A DNA stretch of 64,000 nucleotides, taken from positions 43,721,050-43,785,049 of the forward strand of contig OY292277.1 of NCBI GenBank assembly GCA_958496175.1, read 5' to 3'. Below the pieces are notes generated by a model that saw only the letters and a program-made list of their open reading frames with translations, was not told the DNA's origin and made no database searches. Below, in pieces: positions 49,201 through 61,200 of the stretch (positions within the stretch are counted from its first letter, which is position 1; each line of letters starts with the position of its first letter). The stretch is from Sisyra terminalis (lineage: Eukaryota > Arthropoda > Insecta > Neuroptera > Sisyridae). The translations under genes and the position numbers were made by a program.

Positions 49201-52200
49201 TGAATCAGCAATCGAATACAGCAGTAAATCTACTGGGTTTTGTTAAGCTGATGGAAAAATAAAATTGCCACAATTAACACTATCACCAGATCCATTATGC
49301 TCCTTATTTTATGGGATAGGTAATGATTCTAAAAACTCCTTGGTCATTATTCAAAAATATAACAATTTTTTTCAAATGACGTCGTTTGGCGCATAAAACG
49401 AATATTATGTTTCAGGAAGTACTGAAGAAAATAGGAACATTCCCAGTATGCTTCCAGTTCGTGACGATTGAATTGGTCAAAAAAATAATACAATTTCGAG
49501 GGACACAAAAAGACAAAAACAAAAATATGTTTATAGATATGAGCAAGATCACGTCAAGTGGACCCCCTATTTTCCACTTGATCATAAAAATTAAGTTCAT
49601 GTATATTTTTCATAACTAGTTACTATGAAAAATTGATCCCCCAAACAATTTTTAAAAATTTTAATTTTAACAATAATTTTTTTAACAATGAAAATTTTAA
49701 GTACTTTTAATTAAAAAATAGATTTTAAGTCAACCGTTAAAGATAAATTAATGAAATTTTCAGGGTTTACTGTCAAATATAAATATTTTGAGAAAACATT
49801 AATAACTAAAAATTATTTGTTTATTATCATATTGTTAATTAACTTTTAAGTTAACAAATGAAAATTTCATTGATTTCTCGGTCAAAATTTGATTTTTTTT
49901 TAACAGTCACATGCGTTATTTATCTAAGTTTAAAATTCCGAAAGAAAATTTCACTGCTCGCGATTAGTTTAAACAATATGAATTTATTTATTACAGCGCG
50001 CCGGGCGCCAAGCGCTGTGATAATAAATTAATTAATAAAAAATCAATGAAATTTTCATTTGTTAACTTAAAAGTTAATTAACAATATGATAATAAACAAA
50101 TAATTTTTAGTTATTAATGTTTTCTCAAAATATTTATATTTGACAGTAAACCCTGAAAATTTCATTAATTTATCTTTAACGGTTGACTTAAAATCTATTT
50201 TTTAATTAAAAGTACCTAAAATTTTCATTGTTAAAAAAATTATTGTTAAAATTAAAATTTTTAAAAATCGTTTGGGGGATCAATTTTTCATAGTAACTAG
50301 CTATGAAAAATATACATGAACTTAATTTTTATGATCAAGTGGAAAATAGGGGGTCCACTTGACGTGATCTTGCTCATATCTAAGTTTGTCTTTAAACTCA
50401 TTAATAGGTGAGAATTTTAGGGTTTTTTGTATGCATATGAGTTTTACCAGCTTTATACATGTTTTATATGTTTTACATGTTTTATAAGTGTAAATCTCAA
50501 TAAGTACAATACAATGTATATTAATTTAATTGTTAATAATTATTGTTATTGTTAGAAATTTAATAATAAAAATATGAGAGTACGAGACAATGGCAGGTTT
50601 AAATAAGAAGATCAGGAATTTGGAACCAGTTTGAGGCATTTATTATTTGTTGTCAATTATAATCACATTAACACCTCTTTCTGACTCCATAAATGATACC
50701 TTTGAACCGATATTTTTCCCACATTTTGCCCTTCAAGCTTTCACTATGCTATTCTATACCACCCGTTGAGAACAGCTAAGAGTCGTTTGCAATTTCACAC
50801 CAACTTGGAATTCAGCCAGTTTCGGTCACAATATTGATCATTATGAATCAAAGGTCGATAATTCGAACGTACATTTCTGCCTACCTGCATTCTTTCGTAA
50901 GATTCAAGAACAGGTTTATTGATTTTGATAATATTTTGTTTTCAGGTACTTCTTAGTGTTTTACCAAAAAAAAAAAACAGTATAAAGGTCACAAACAAGT
51001 CTAATCTAAATAGATGTATCAATATTTAATTCTGGTTTTACTTTTGGTTCCAATTTAAAGACAGCCTTACTGATTTGATAGAAACTTCGTAATAAAGATC
51101 AACTAATTTTTATTCATAAGAAAAGGTTGCCTATTTAGGTTTAAGTATTAATAATAAAAATAGCTATTAATTGCATATAAATTGGACCCTTTAATTAAAT
51201 ATCTATGATCTTTTTTAAGATATCAAAAAATCAGCATATTTTAAATCAGGAGTGGCCAACCCAAATGATATTGCGGACCACTTCGGAAATGCATCATAAC
51301 TCCGTGGACCACTTTCGAAGTTATGTTTCAAATTTTCCATTCTAAATTTAGATATATTGTAAACATTTTTAATATATTGACTTTCACCACTTTGGTGGTT
51401 ATAAAATGTATACATTTTATAAAACTCTGATGCATATCGCGGGTCGAAAAAATTGTCAAGGGTGCTTTTTGCGGTCCGCCGATTGGCCACCTCTGACAAC
51501 CTCTAATTGAAATAAATAATGAATAATCTATCGTTTATCTACGAATATAAAATTATTATATTGGTTTGGGTGAATTTCAAAAACTCAAAAAATTTTGCAT
51601 CGATTTAGCTCAAATTTTGACACGATATACAATCCGCTTCAAAGATTCTTTTTCTTAGGTCAGTAACATACCTGCGACGGCAAGAAAACGACTTCTTCAA
51701 CGGTTTATACATTAGCCACTAACTGTCAATACTTCATGGCTATGATCGTGTAATGATTTTTAGAGGTAGAGCAAAATTTTCTCAAACCATAATTGATAGA
51801 TGTATATCTTGAAGGTAAGTTATTATTGGTACATCGAGGGTAGCTGCGGGTTGATAAGGGATGTAATTCTAATCATTCATAAGCTTTTTTTCCTAATTCA
51901 ATTTATTTATTTACAACCATTGGCTGGCAGAACAACGTCTGCCTAATTCAGCTAGTTCCATGATAAATTTAAATTATAATATCAATATAAAAATTTTAAT
52001 TTGCGTTTCAAAATCAATCAAAATACTAAAATGAGTTTTTACACAGTAAAAAAAATTATACCAAATGATCATTTTGAACATCATATAATTTAAAGAAACT
52101 AAAAACGAATAAATTATTCCAATATGTAAAAGTACCAGTTGACTACAGTATAGACGTATAGGCAAACCGTGTTACATACGAGTGGAATTGTTGCCTACCG

Positions 52201-55200
52201 TTTATAATATATTTCAATAAATATGCATAATAAACCCTTGAGCTATGCTACCCCAGTAATACAAAAAAGAAGGGCCACTAAGAAAATGTTAAGGTAAAAA
52301 CGTTTCCAGGAAAATTATAGATTTTTACACGAAGAACCAATTTGCGTTATTTAAATAAACCTCTAAAGATCTTAGATGTTTTAAAGCGATATTATATAGC
52401 GGCATTATATATTGTATCAAAGAGACACACGAATCTCTGCCTCAATTCTCTTTGGAAGAGTTTTAAAAAAAATCACCTTTAATAAAACTCCGGGAATGAT
52501 GAAATTTAAATTCAATTCTTCGTCTAATTGCAATTCTGGTCTTAAATCTACAAATATTTTCCACAGAATAAAAAGACAAACTAACGTAAATATTATTAGA
52601 TATTCCATATTTTTTTATAGTAGGAAATTCAAGAAATATTTTGAAAATTTTCCTAAGAATAGAATGTTTATACTCTCTCCCCCATTAAATATATATTTAG
52701 GAACACCAAATACTGGTTTCCAAAACTCATGAGGCTCTTCATTTTTCTTTTTTGTATCTAAATTTGATTATAAAATATAATTTTAACAATCAAAAGTATT
52801 TCTAGTTGGAAAAAAATTAACAATTTACCATTTTGCTACACTAAACAAATCTTCTACAATTATCTGCTCTTCCGTTATATTATTATTAAATACAGTAAAG
52901 AGAAAATCTTAATATATTTTTCTTAATCATTCCTACCACTCAATTACAACATCTATTTGTAAAACTACGACGTCGTTTCATAAAATAATTCACTCATAAA
53001 TTAATTCGTACATTAATTTGCATTAAATTCAAAAGTAGAAACAATCTCACCGACCTTCACGCAAAAAAAAATCCAAGGAAAACTTTTACGAAGTGTTTTT
53101 CCACAAACAAATACAAATATTCTCACCTAAAGTAGCATTTTTTGGGTCCCAATCGATTTTAATCATTTCCGGATCGGGGTTGATAACCGTTATCATTATG
53201 TCGTGGCGTCCTGCTGCCGTTATCCTTCGTCGAATTATGGCGTCTTGCTTTTCCCTTCCCGGCGTTTGCATATTATGTACCATATGACTCAAAGTTTGCT
53301 CCTGTAAAATCCATTTACTCAGCACATTGACCACCTGAGCACCAGCTGAAAAGAAAAAAAATATCTAGTGATTCAGAAAAAAAAAATTGGTAATGTCATT
53401 TAAAAAAAGTATGCAATTTTAAATTTGTGACATAAAATGTGGAAACGATTTTTTGGCAAGAAAAAACCACATTTGTCGGAATCAAAATTTGAAGCGGCTT
53501 TCGAAGGCAAAGCGGACAATTCTTCGAAAGTTAAGTCTCTTGATAAAAGTGTTGATATTTTAAAAGGAACCAAAAATCACCAAAATCCTAGTTTGGGAGA
53601 TAACGCGACGCAAACTTTGCGAGAAAAAACCGAAACGAAAGGGACGGGTAGTGCCATTTTGGTGGAAAGTCCAGCACGGACGGAAAGTGGAATCCAGACG
53701 GTTTTAGCGACGACAACGTTGACGACCGATAATTGTATCCAGACGGAACGAGAACCACCCGTTGATGGGGCGGCTGTTACATCCGAGATGGGCAATCAAA
53801 CCGAACATCGCTATAGCCGTGAGCGGTCCGGAGGTGATTTTAATCAAATCGAAGAATCTTAACAAAGAATCTTAATTTTTGGCCAATTAGGTGAAATGAT
53901 TTTCAATGTAGACGCGGAAATATCGTATGAAACTCCGATGGATCAGGCGCAAAACGAACAACCCCTAGTCTCACCTGGGGAACTTATTGAAGCACTTCAG
54001 AATCTAGTCATGGAACAAGGTATGCTAATTATTTCTTATAAAGTTTAAGAAACCAAATTGACTTTCAGTATAAGACAAAAGAAACTTTCATTGCAAATAG
54101 TAGTTCAAAATTAAATAACGAAGTTAAAAGAAAATACGAGCATTTCCTTACTCCAATAGAAAATTAAAAGCATTGAAGAATAAAAAGGAAATTAGGAATT
54201 AGAAAACCAAGACATGCATTACACAGAATCCAATATTTCCACTTCCATTAGAATGCCCAGGTTTTTCTTCAACATTCTTTAGTTTCCACATAAAATTTAA
54301 TCTTTTTATTAGAAACTTATCGATTAAAGATTTTCAGGGTTTAAGATCTCATCATTTTTAATAGCATTGAATATACCAAATTCTCTGTCTAAAAAGTACG
54401 GTTTACTGACACTATTAATTTTCTATTACCATTTAAACAAAAACGGATGCGGAATCGTATCGAATGCTTGTCGAAAAGCTTGCCTTGAACATGCTCTTAG
54501 GAAATCCTAGTGGTTTAAGGGGCTTTAAGGAGTTGAACATGGCGATATTGACGTGGAAAACAAAGAACGTGAAAAACCACCGAAAAAGTTTGAACATATT
54601 GAATTGTAAGAGTTGTTGGAAGAAAATGCTAGTCAAACTTGCGATGGTTGATTTGAATTAATCTGTAGCACGAAAAACGGCCGGAATATAAAAATAGGTA
54701 ATACAAAGTGATCTTGATACATGGTAATTCCCCTGGTCACATAGAAAAACGAGTGAAGAATATGATTGAGACATTAAGTTTGAAAATACTTTCGTATATG
54801 AATACTTATTTAGTTCGAACACGCACTTAATGATTAGCACTTCACATCTTACGAAGAACAATGAAAATGACTCGATTATGGGGTTCCATGATATTTGATC
54901 CCCCGACAAAATATCCCCTAAAACAATTATCTCCGACAAAATATCCCTAAGACAAAAAAATCTCCAATATTCCGACTTAAAATATCCCAACAACGAAATA
55001 TTTAACAAGACTATAGTTTTTCCAGCATTACGATTTGAAATTGGATTCTTATAGGTCTCAATGAAATAAAACGAAAATAAGAAATCAATTTTTGATATTT
55101 CGCTTAATTTACTTAATTTATGAGATATTAATACTTAAAAATATGAAAAATTATATTTTTTTTTCACTTTTTCAAACGATTTTCTCTAGATCAGAAGTTG

Positions 55201-58200
55201 CCAAATGGCAAACCACGGTTTTTCATTATTTTGTTCTTCTATTGTACATCAAATTCTTGAAGAAGTTATTATTATGCAACAATAGATCGTCAAATTGTAC
55301 ATCAACTTCTTCAAGAAGTTGATGATATTGTATGAACTTGATGATATTATATATCAACTTATTGAAGAAGTTGATGTACAATTTGACGATCTATTGCTGC
55401 ATAATAATAGTTAAGTAAAGACTGCGTTTTAGAAAGATTCTTCAGCATTTTAGAACACTTAAGACATATCTTTTCAACAGTGATCACAATTCAGTAAAGC
55501 TGCCATTGATTTTGACGAATATTTTTAAACATATCAATGACCTGAACCTTAATCTTCAAGTCAAGGGAAAGCTTGTATGGGAACTCATGTCGGAAGTAAA
55601 AAGCTTTTTAGTGAAAACTCGATTTTGTTATTAATGATCTTGGTAATGAATGCTTTAACTTAAACTTCCCCAATTAAAATAAAATAATCAGTAGTGACGA
55701 CGAGATTGATATCGGTCAATACAAGAAGTTCATTATGGATCTTAAATCGGAGTTTTACTTCGCTGATTTTAAGAAAATTTGAAGATACAGAAATCCTCAG
55801 CAGCATTTACTTTCTGCATCTTGATGGTGAATGGAGTAATGATGTTGCAATTGTTTTCAGGAGTGATAATGCTACTCTGCAGATGGAAATGATTGATTTC
55901 CAAGAAAACATAGTTTTAAAACCCAAACTTTCGGAAGTTTCCAGTGAAGAGTTCTGGATAAAATTTGTGGGGGATGATAAATATCCGGAACTACAAATAT
56001 TTGCTTTGAAGCTTCTAACTTTTTTTGGGTCAATATATATTTGAGAAGTAGCATTTTCGAATATGAACTTTATTATAAAATAAGTTTCGATCTCGACTTA
56101 CTGATAAACATCTCCAGGATTTAATGTCAATAGCTTGCACCAATTTTACTCTAAACTTCAGACATATAATCCTCAACAAAAAATATCATTTTTTTCATTG
56201 ATATATAAAAAAATACCTTTGTTATTTCCGTAATTACATTTGTTTAATAATTATTTTTTTCTATTAAGTGTTGTACGGACCACAATAGTCACTTCATTTC
56301 TTAAAACGGACACTAAGCAAAACTAATTGGTGACCCCTGCTCTAGATATCAAAAAAAAAAGGAAATTGTTTACAACCGCGGTTCCCACTCTTTCTTTGTG
56401 CAAAGATAATAAAACACAAGAGGTCCAGGGGCGATCCTGCTGAAAGTTCCTTTTAGTAACATCAATATCTGACTGTTGTATTTTCGACTTGGTTTTTAAT
56501 TTGATTCGCGATTAAATCGAGCTATAATTAAATTAACATTTTAAATAATATTGGAATTGATATTGGGGGGCTTCGCCCCTAGACCTCTTATGTATAGTTC
56601 TTTTAGCACAAAAATAGGTGGAACCGAGGTTGAAAACAATAATTTTTTTAAGCAATTAACAATCGAAGGATCAATTGACGGATATATTTTGTCTTATTGA
56701 TATTTTGTTTAGGGATATTTTGTATAGGAATACTTTCTGTGTGGATAATTTTTTTTGCGGGGATGTTTTGTCGGGAGATCAAGACGCCGATACGGATGAT
56801 GAGTTTTGTTTAAAAAATGAACTTTTCTGATATGGTTTACCCATAAACAATCAGAAAAATAGCAAAAATGAATAATTAATAGCGGGAATTATTTTGAATA
56901 AATAAGGGTTTTCATATAGAAATAATGATCAAGACTCCTGATACTGAAGATGGCGGGTTTTGTTTAAAAAATGATCAATTATTCTGATATGGTATCCATA
57001 AACTATCAGAAACATAGCAAAAATGTATAGGTACTTAATAGAGGGAATTATTTTGGATAAATAAGGGTTTCCATATAGAAATAATGAAGAATTATTTTTC
57101 ACAAAAAAAAAACAGTTTTTATATTAACACACCTAAAGCTTTCCGAACAATCCAATATACGAAAAATTTCAACCAAAATTCATATAAAAAATGGTAAGCA
57201 AAATATCACAATCATAATAAAAATTCAATTAAAGGGTTGAAAACGTTAATAATAATTCACTTGTAAATTGTAGTAGAACGCCAGTAAGCACCTAGTGACC
57301 TTTTCAATCGCAAAAGAAATTTGGTCAGAAAAGTTGCACTTTTGCTAGGGGAGCTTTTTTAACAAAGAATTTAACTAACAGATGGCGTGACTGTGCAATA
57401 GATTTATTACTTCCCAAATAAGTTGACAAAAAGTTCAATTCCATATTAAGTAGGAAATAACATTTATACTATCTATTTTATAATTGCTTTTTAATTTTAC
57501 TTATCAACTAATTATAAAATTAATTGGAAAAATAAAAAAAAATTAAAACAAAGAACGGAAAATCAGTTCTACTTTTTCCACAAAATAACACTAAGTACAA
57601 CATACTCCGATGCCATCCGATTCAATCGTATTGATTTCATTAATAAATGCACTTAATTATAAGGTCATTTTTTCAACGATAATTAATTCCACGTGCCACT
57701 TTCAACTTGCATTACAACATTCTATTCAATTTATTCCCGTGTAATACACTTATTGCTAGAATCAGTACTACATAAATAATAATGGTCACAATAAATAATT
57801 GTTAATAAGATATATTATACTTTGGGAAAGTCTTTAAAAAGACTTTAAGTCTTAAAATAAAAGTCTTTTTTTTTCTCTCGATTTTCTCGTTAAGTAGTTT
57901 TCAATTTTCAATCATATGACAAAGTTTTCATTGACGAAAAAAAATTTGGCAAACAAAACGTGTTTTCACTCAGCCTTGAATAGTTCAAAAAAAGATTTTT
58001 ACGTATCTTTCGTCTACTATTATATAAGAAATTTGTTTTTTTTTTAAACTATTTTAAATAATTTAATTATAAGAATTTTCTTGTTTCAGAAGCTGATGGT
58101 GATAAATAGGAACTATGTATTTTTTATTGAGGGGGGCGATATTTTTAAATGAGGGGGACGAAATTTGGACTTACTTGTTGCGGATGTAAAGTACAGGACT

Positions 58201-61200
58201 CGATGGGAAGTGATTACGATTGATTCGGGAGCTTTGGGCCACTCGACCAAATAGATGTCACCAATGTTGACAGGAATTCGGGCCGCGGTTACGTCCACAT
58301 CGTCCAAACTTTTGGGAATCCATTCGGGTTGAATGTCAATTTTTTGTAGAGATACGTTTAGAATGTCTAAGAAAAAAGAAAAATAAAAAGTTAAATTAAA
58401 GAATTTTATTGTATGGAAAATATTTTTCCTTGAAAATTTTCTCGATGAAAATTCAAATTTAAAAACCTTATAACTTAGTCCACGCAAGCGTGGAAAGCCT
58501 TACCATATTTCATTGACCTGCAATTTTCTGCTCTTTTCTTTCATAACTTTTCTCAGAACAAATTGAATAGTTACAGATATAATTTTATCTCCACATAGAT
58601 ACAAACGAATAAACCAAACACTATAAAATAAATATCCACGGCTAAAATAGCATTTTACAATTGCGTGATGGTCGCACAAAACCTCAACTTAACGTACACT
58701 TTATAGAAATTCCTCGGTCATTATTAATGTTCATTAATTATAGACAAATGCAATTGCATTTTTTATACTTTTCCTTGTGTTGGTTTTCAGTAAAGCGGAA
58801 AATATTTAACAAGCATCCGAACAAGTCAAGTTGCTTGACCTTTACACGTGAAATAGAAATGCTTGATAGATTGAAATATGAAGATTTATGTAATTCCCCT
58901 GGAATAAGTCTTAACGATCTGTGATGATTACTTTTCTTCTTTTATATCACACCCAAATAAAAACGTTGATTTTTATTTTCAATTTTACTGAAAAATATTT
59001 TTCAGTTTTCATAACTATGTTAGTCAAATCTAATTAAAATGCAAAGATTTGGATAATGTTTATTAGACTGGGCCAAAAAAATCGACTATTTTTTTTTTTT
59101 GAAAAGTATATCGCAAATATTGTTCAAGGTGACAAAAAAAAATATCGGGAAGGTTTGAGCCCTTAATTTTAATATTAAGAGATATATCATCTTTAATTTA
59201 GATGTTTTATTTGTGCTCTCATTTTTGCGTCAATGCTGACAAACTATCAAGGTAAATAAGTACATCTGCACATATATTTATAGAAAATTAAATTCCCTAC
59301 AAAAAACGGCGCTTTGGAAATTTTTACCAGACACACCGTTTCCAAAAAATCAAGCTTTAAACATTGATATAGTTTTAAGATTTATCTTCTTTATTTTGGA
59401 ATTTTGTAACTAACGAACAAATAAATATATAGAAATGAACAATATAGATTCTTGAAGGGAATTTAATTCTCAACAAAAAAGGTCTCTTAACGTTTTTACA
59501 TAAAATCACTTTTTCAAAAGTTATTCACAGTAAAGTTGAAGGAAAAATGAAATTATTGTTTTTTTCGTTGTAGAACCAATTTTGAAAGAGTGATTTTATG
59601 TAAAAACGTTGAGAGACCTTCTTTGTAGAGCATTAAATTCCTTTCAAGAGTCTATATTGTTCATATCTATATATTTATTTGTTCGTTAGTTACAAAATTC
59701 CAAAATAAAGAAGATAAATCTAAAAATTATATCAATATCAAAAGCTTGATTATTCGGAAACGGCGTGTCTGGTTAAAATTTTCATAGAAACATTTTTTGT
59801 AGGGAATTTAATTTTCTATAAATATATGTGCAAATGATTATTTTTTCTTGATAGTTTGACAGCTTTGACGCAAAAATGAAAGCACAAATAAAAAATCGAA
59901 ATTAAAGATGATAGACCTCTTAATATTAATATTAAGGGCTCAAACCTTCCCGATATTTTTTTTGTCACCTTGAACAATATTTTCGATATACTTTTCAAAA
60001 AAAAAAAAAATCGATTTTTTTGGCCCAGTCTAATATTTATTTAAGGATGTTATGGAGGTAAAATCGGAGACAAAAGTACATAACAATAGAAATTCGTGAA
60101 TAATTACGTTGTATAGTATTCAATGAGGTGAATAAATAGGTCGATACTTAAAAAACTGTACATAGTTTAAGAGAAAATCGGAAATTACTCTAAAAATTTT
60201 GAACAAAATAAAAAAACAAAAAATAAAAAAAATTTTGAACTAACTTTTGGGACTAAATATGCCTTGATTTACTTTACATATCAAAATATTATTGATTTGA
60301 TGCTTTAAAGTTATGAATGTAGAATTTTTAAATAAGTTTAAATCATAAATGAAACGTTAATTTAGCATGTTTGAAGACAATTATATTATCGTTATTTATT
60401 TTAACTTTAGCAGCATCTTCATGAACCATTTCATTAACTCCCCACGATTTTATTGGAATTTTTCACTAATATTGTGGATACAATGGAAATTGTATTCTTA
60501 GTATTTTATGTTAAAAGCAATTGATTTGGTGGAATAGGTACAAACTTTTCGATAATATTTAAGTTAAATTTTTGCGAATTTCCAGGTTGAATTCACAAGC
60601 AACCGAAATCTAGTTGGGATTGTCGAAGGTAACAATAAACGCCTAAAAAAGATTCCAGGTTTCAAAGTTATGATTGGCGAAGGTATCACTTTCAAGTGGT
60701 CTAATTCATTAGGGTTTCCTGAATTTTTGTTGAGATAGGGGGATGTACCAAAAATGTATCCAAAAAGAGGGTTTTAGGGTTCGACTGAAACTAGTTTTTC
60801 GGTCGAAACTCAAGGCCAGAAGCCAACCATTTTCGATACAGGAAAAGTAGTTGGCTTCGGACCCCGATTTTGGCCTAAAAAATAGTTTTAGTCGAACCCT
60901 AAAACCGTCTTTTTGGATACATTTTTGGTACTTCCCCCTATCTCAACAAAAATTCAGGTAGCCCCAATGAATTTGACCACTTGAAAGTGATACCTTCGCC
61001 AATCATAACTTTGGAACTTGGAAACTGTTTTAGACTTACTTTGTTACCTTCGGCAATCCAAAGTTGATTTCGGTTGCTTATGAATTCAACTTGGAAATTC
61101 ACAAAAATTTAACTCAAATATTATCAAAAAGTTTGTAATTATTCCACTAAATCAATTGCATTTTAACATAAAATACTTAGAATACAATTTCCTTTGTATC

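Larger units (their letters stand above)
54895..56782. mobile_element. TIR element (TTGATC...CGACAAAATATCCCC) containing the hAT and a MITE
   Basis: The ends are inverted repeats (left TTGATCCCCCGACAAAATATCCCC in two parts, right its near-complement ending GGGATGTTTTGTCGGGAGATCAA). The word CGACAAAATATCC recurs below the left end. The hAT at 55192 and a MITE at 56373 lie inside it, and the element itself interrupts a mariner. Its superfamily is unknown to me and it has no coding content of its own. Confidence 0.65.
54424..57155 (+). mobile_element. mariner relic split by a 1.9-kb insertion
   Basis: The left part (54424-54890) decodes, with stops and frameshifts, as the mariner transposase segment with a DIDVEN-like stretch and then the NSPGHIEKRV-type catalytic region. 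The right part (56783-57155) carries the 3' end twice in tandem and finishes with a mariner terminus (reverse complement TTGGATTGTTCGGAAAG) next to TA. The copy at 48163-48800 shows the uninterrupted order. The left terminus is missing. Confidence 0.7.

Noticed and set aside
52417..52608. Minus frame of 63 codons with a hydrophobic start inside PIG-S
   Set aside because: Flanking PIG-S exons join in frame and align with the family without it.
58661..58924. Plus frame of 87 codons in PIG-S intron 1
   Set aside because: Non-ATG start, no signature, and composition like surrounding intron DNA.
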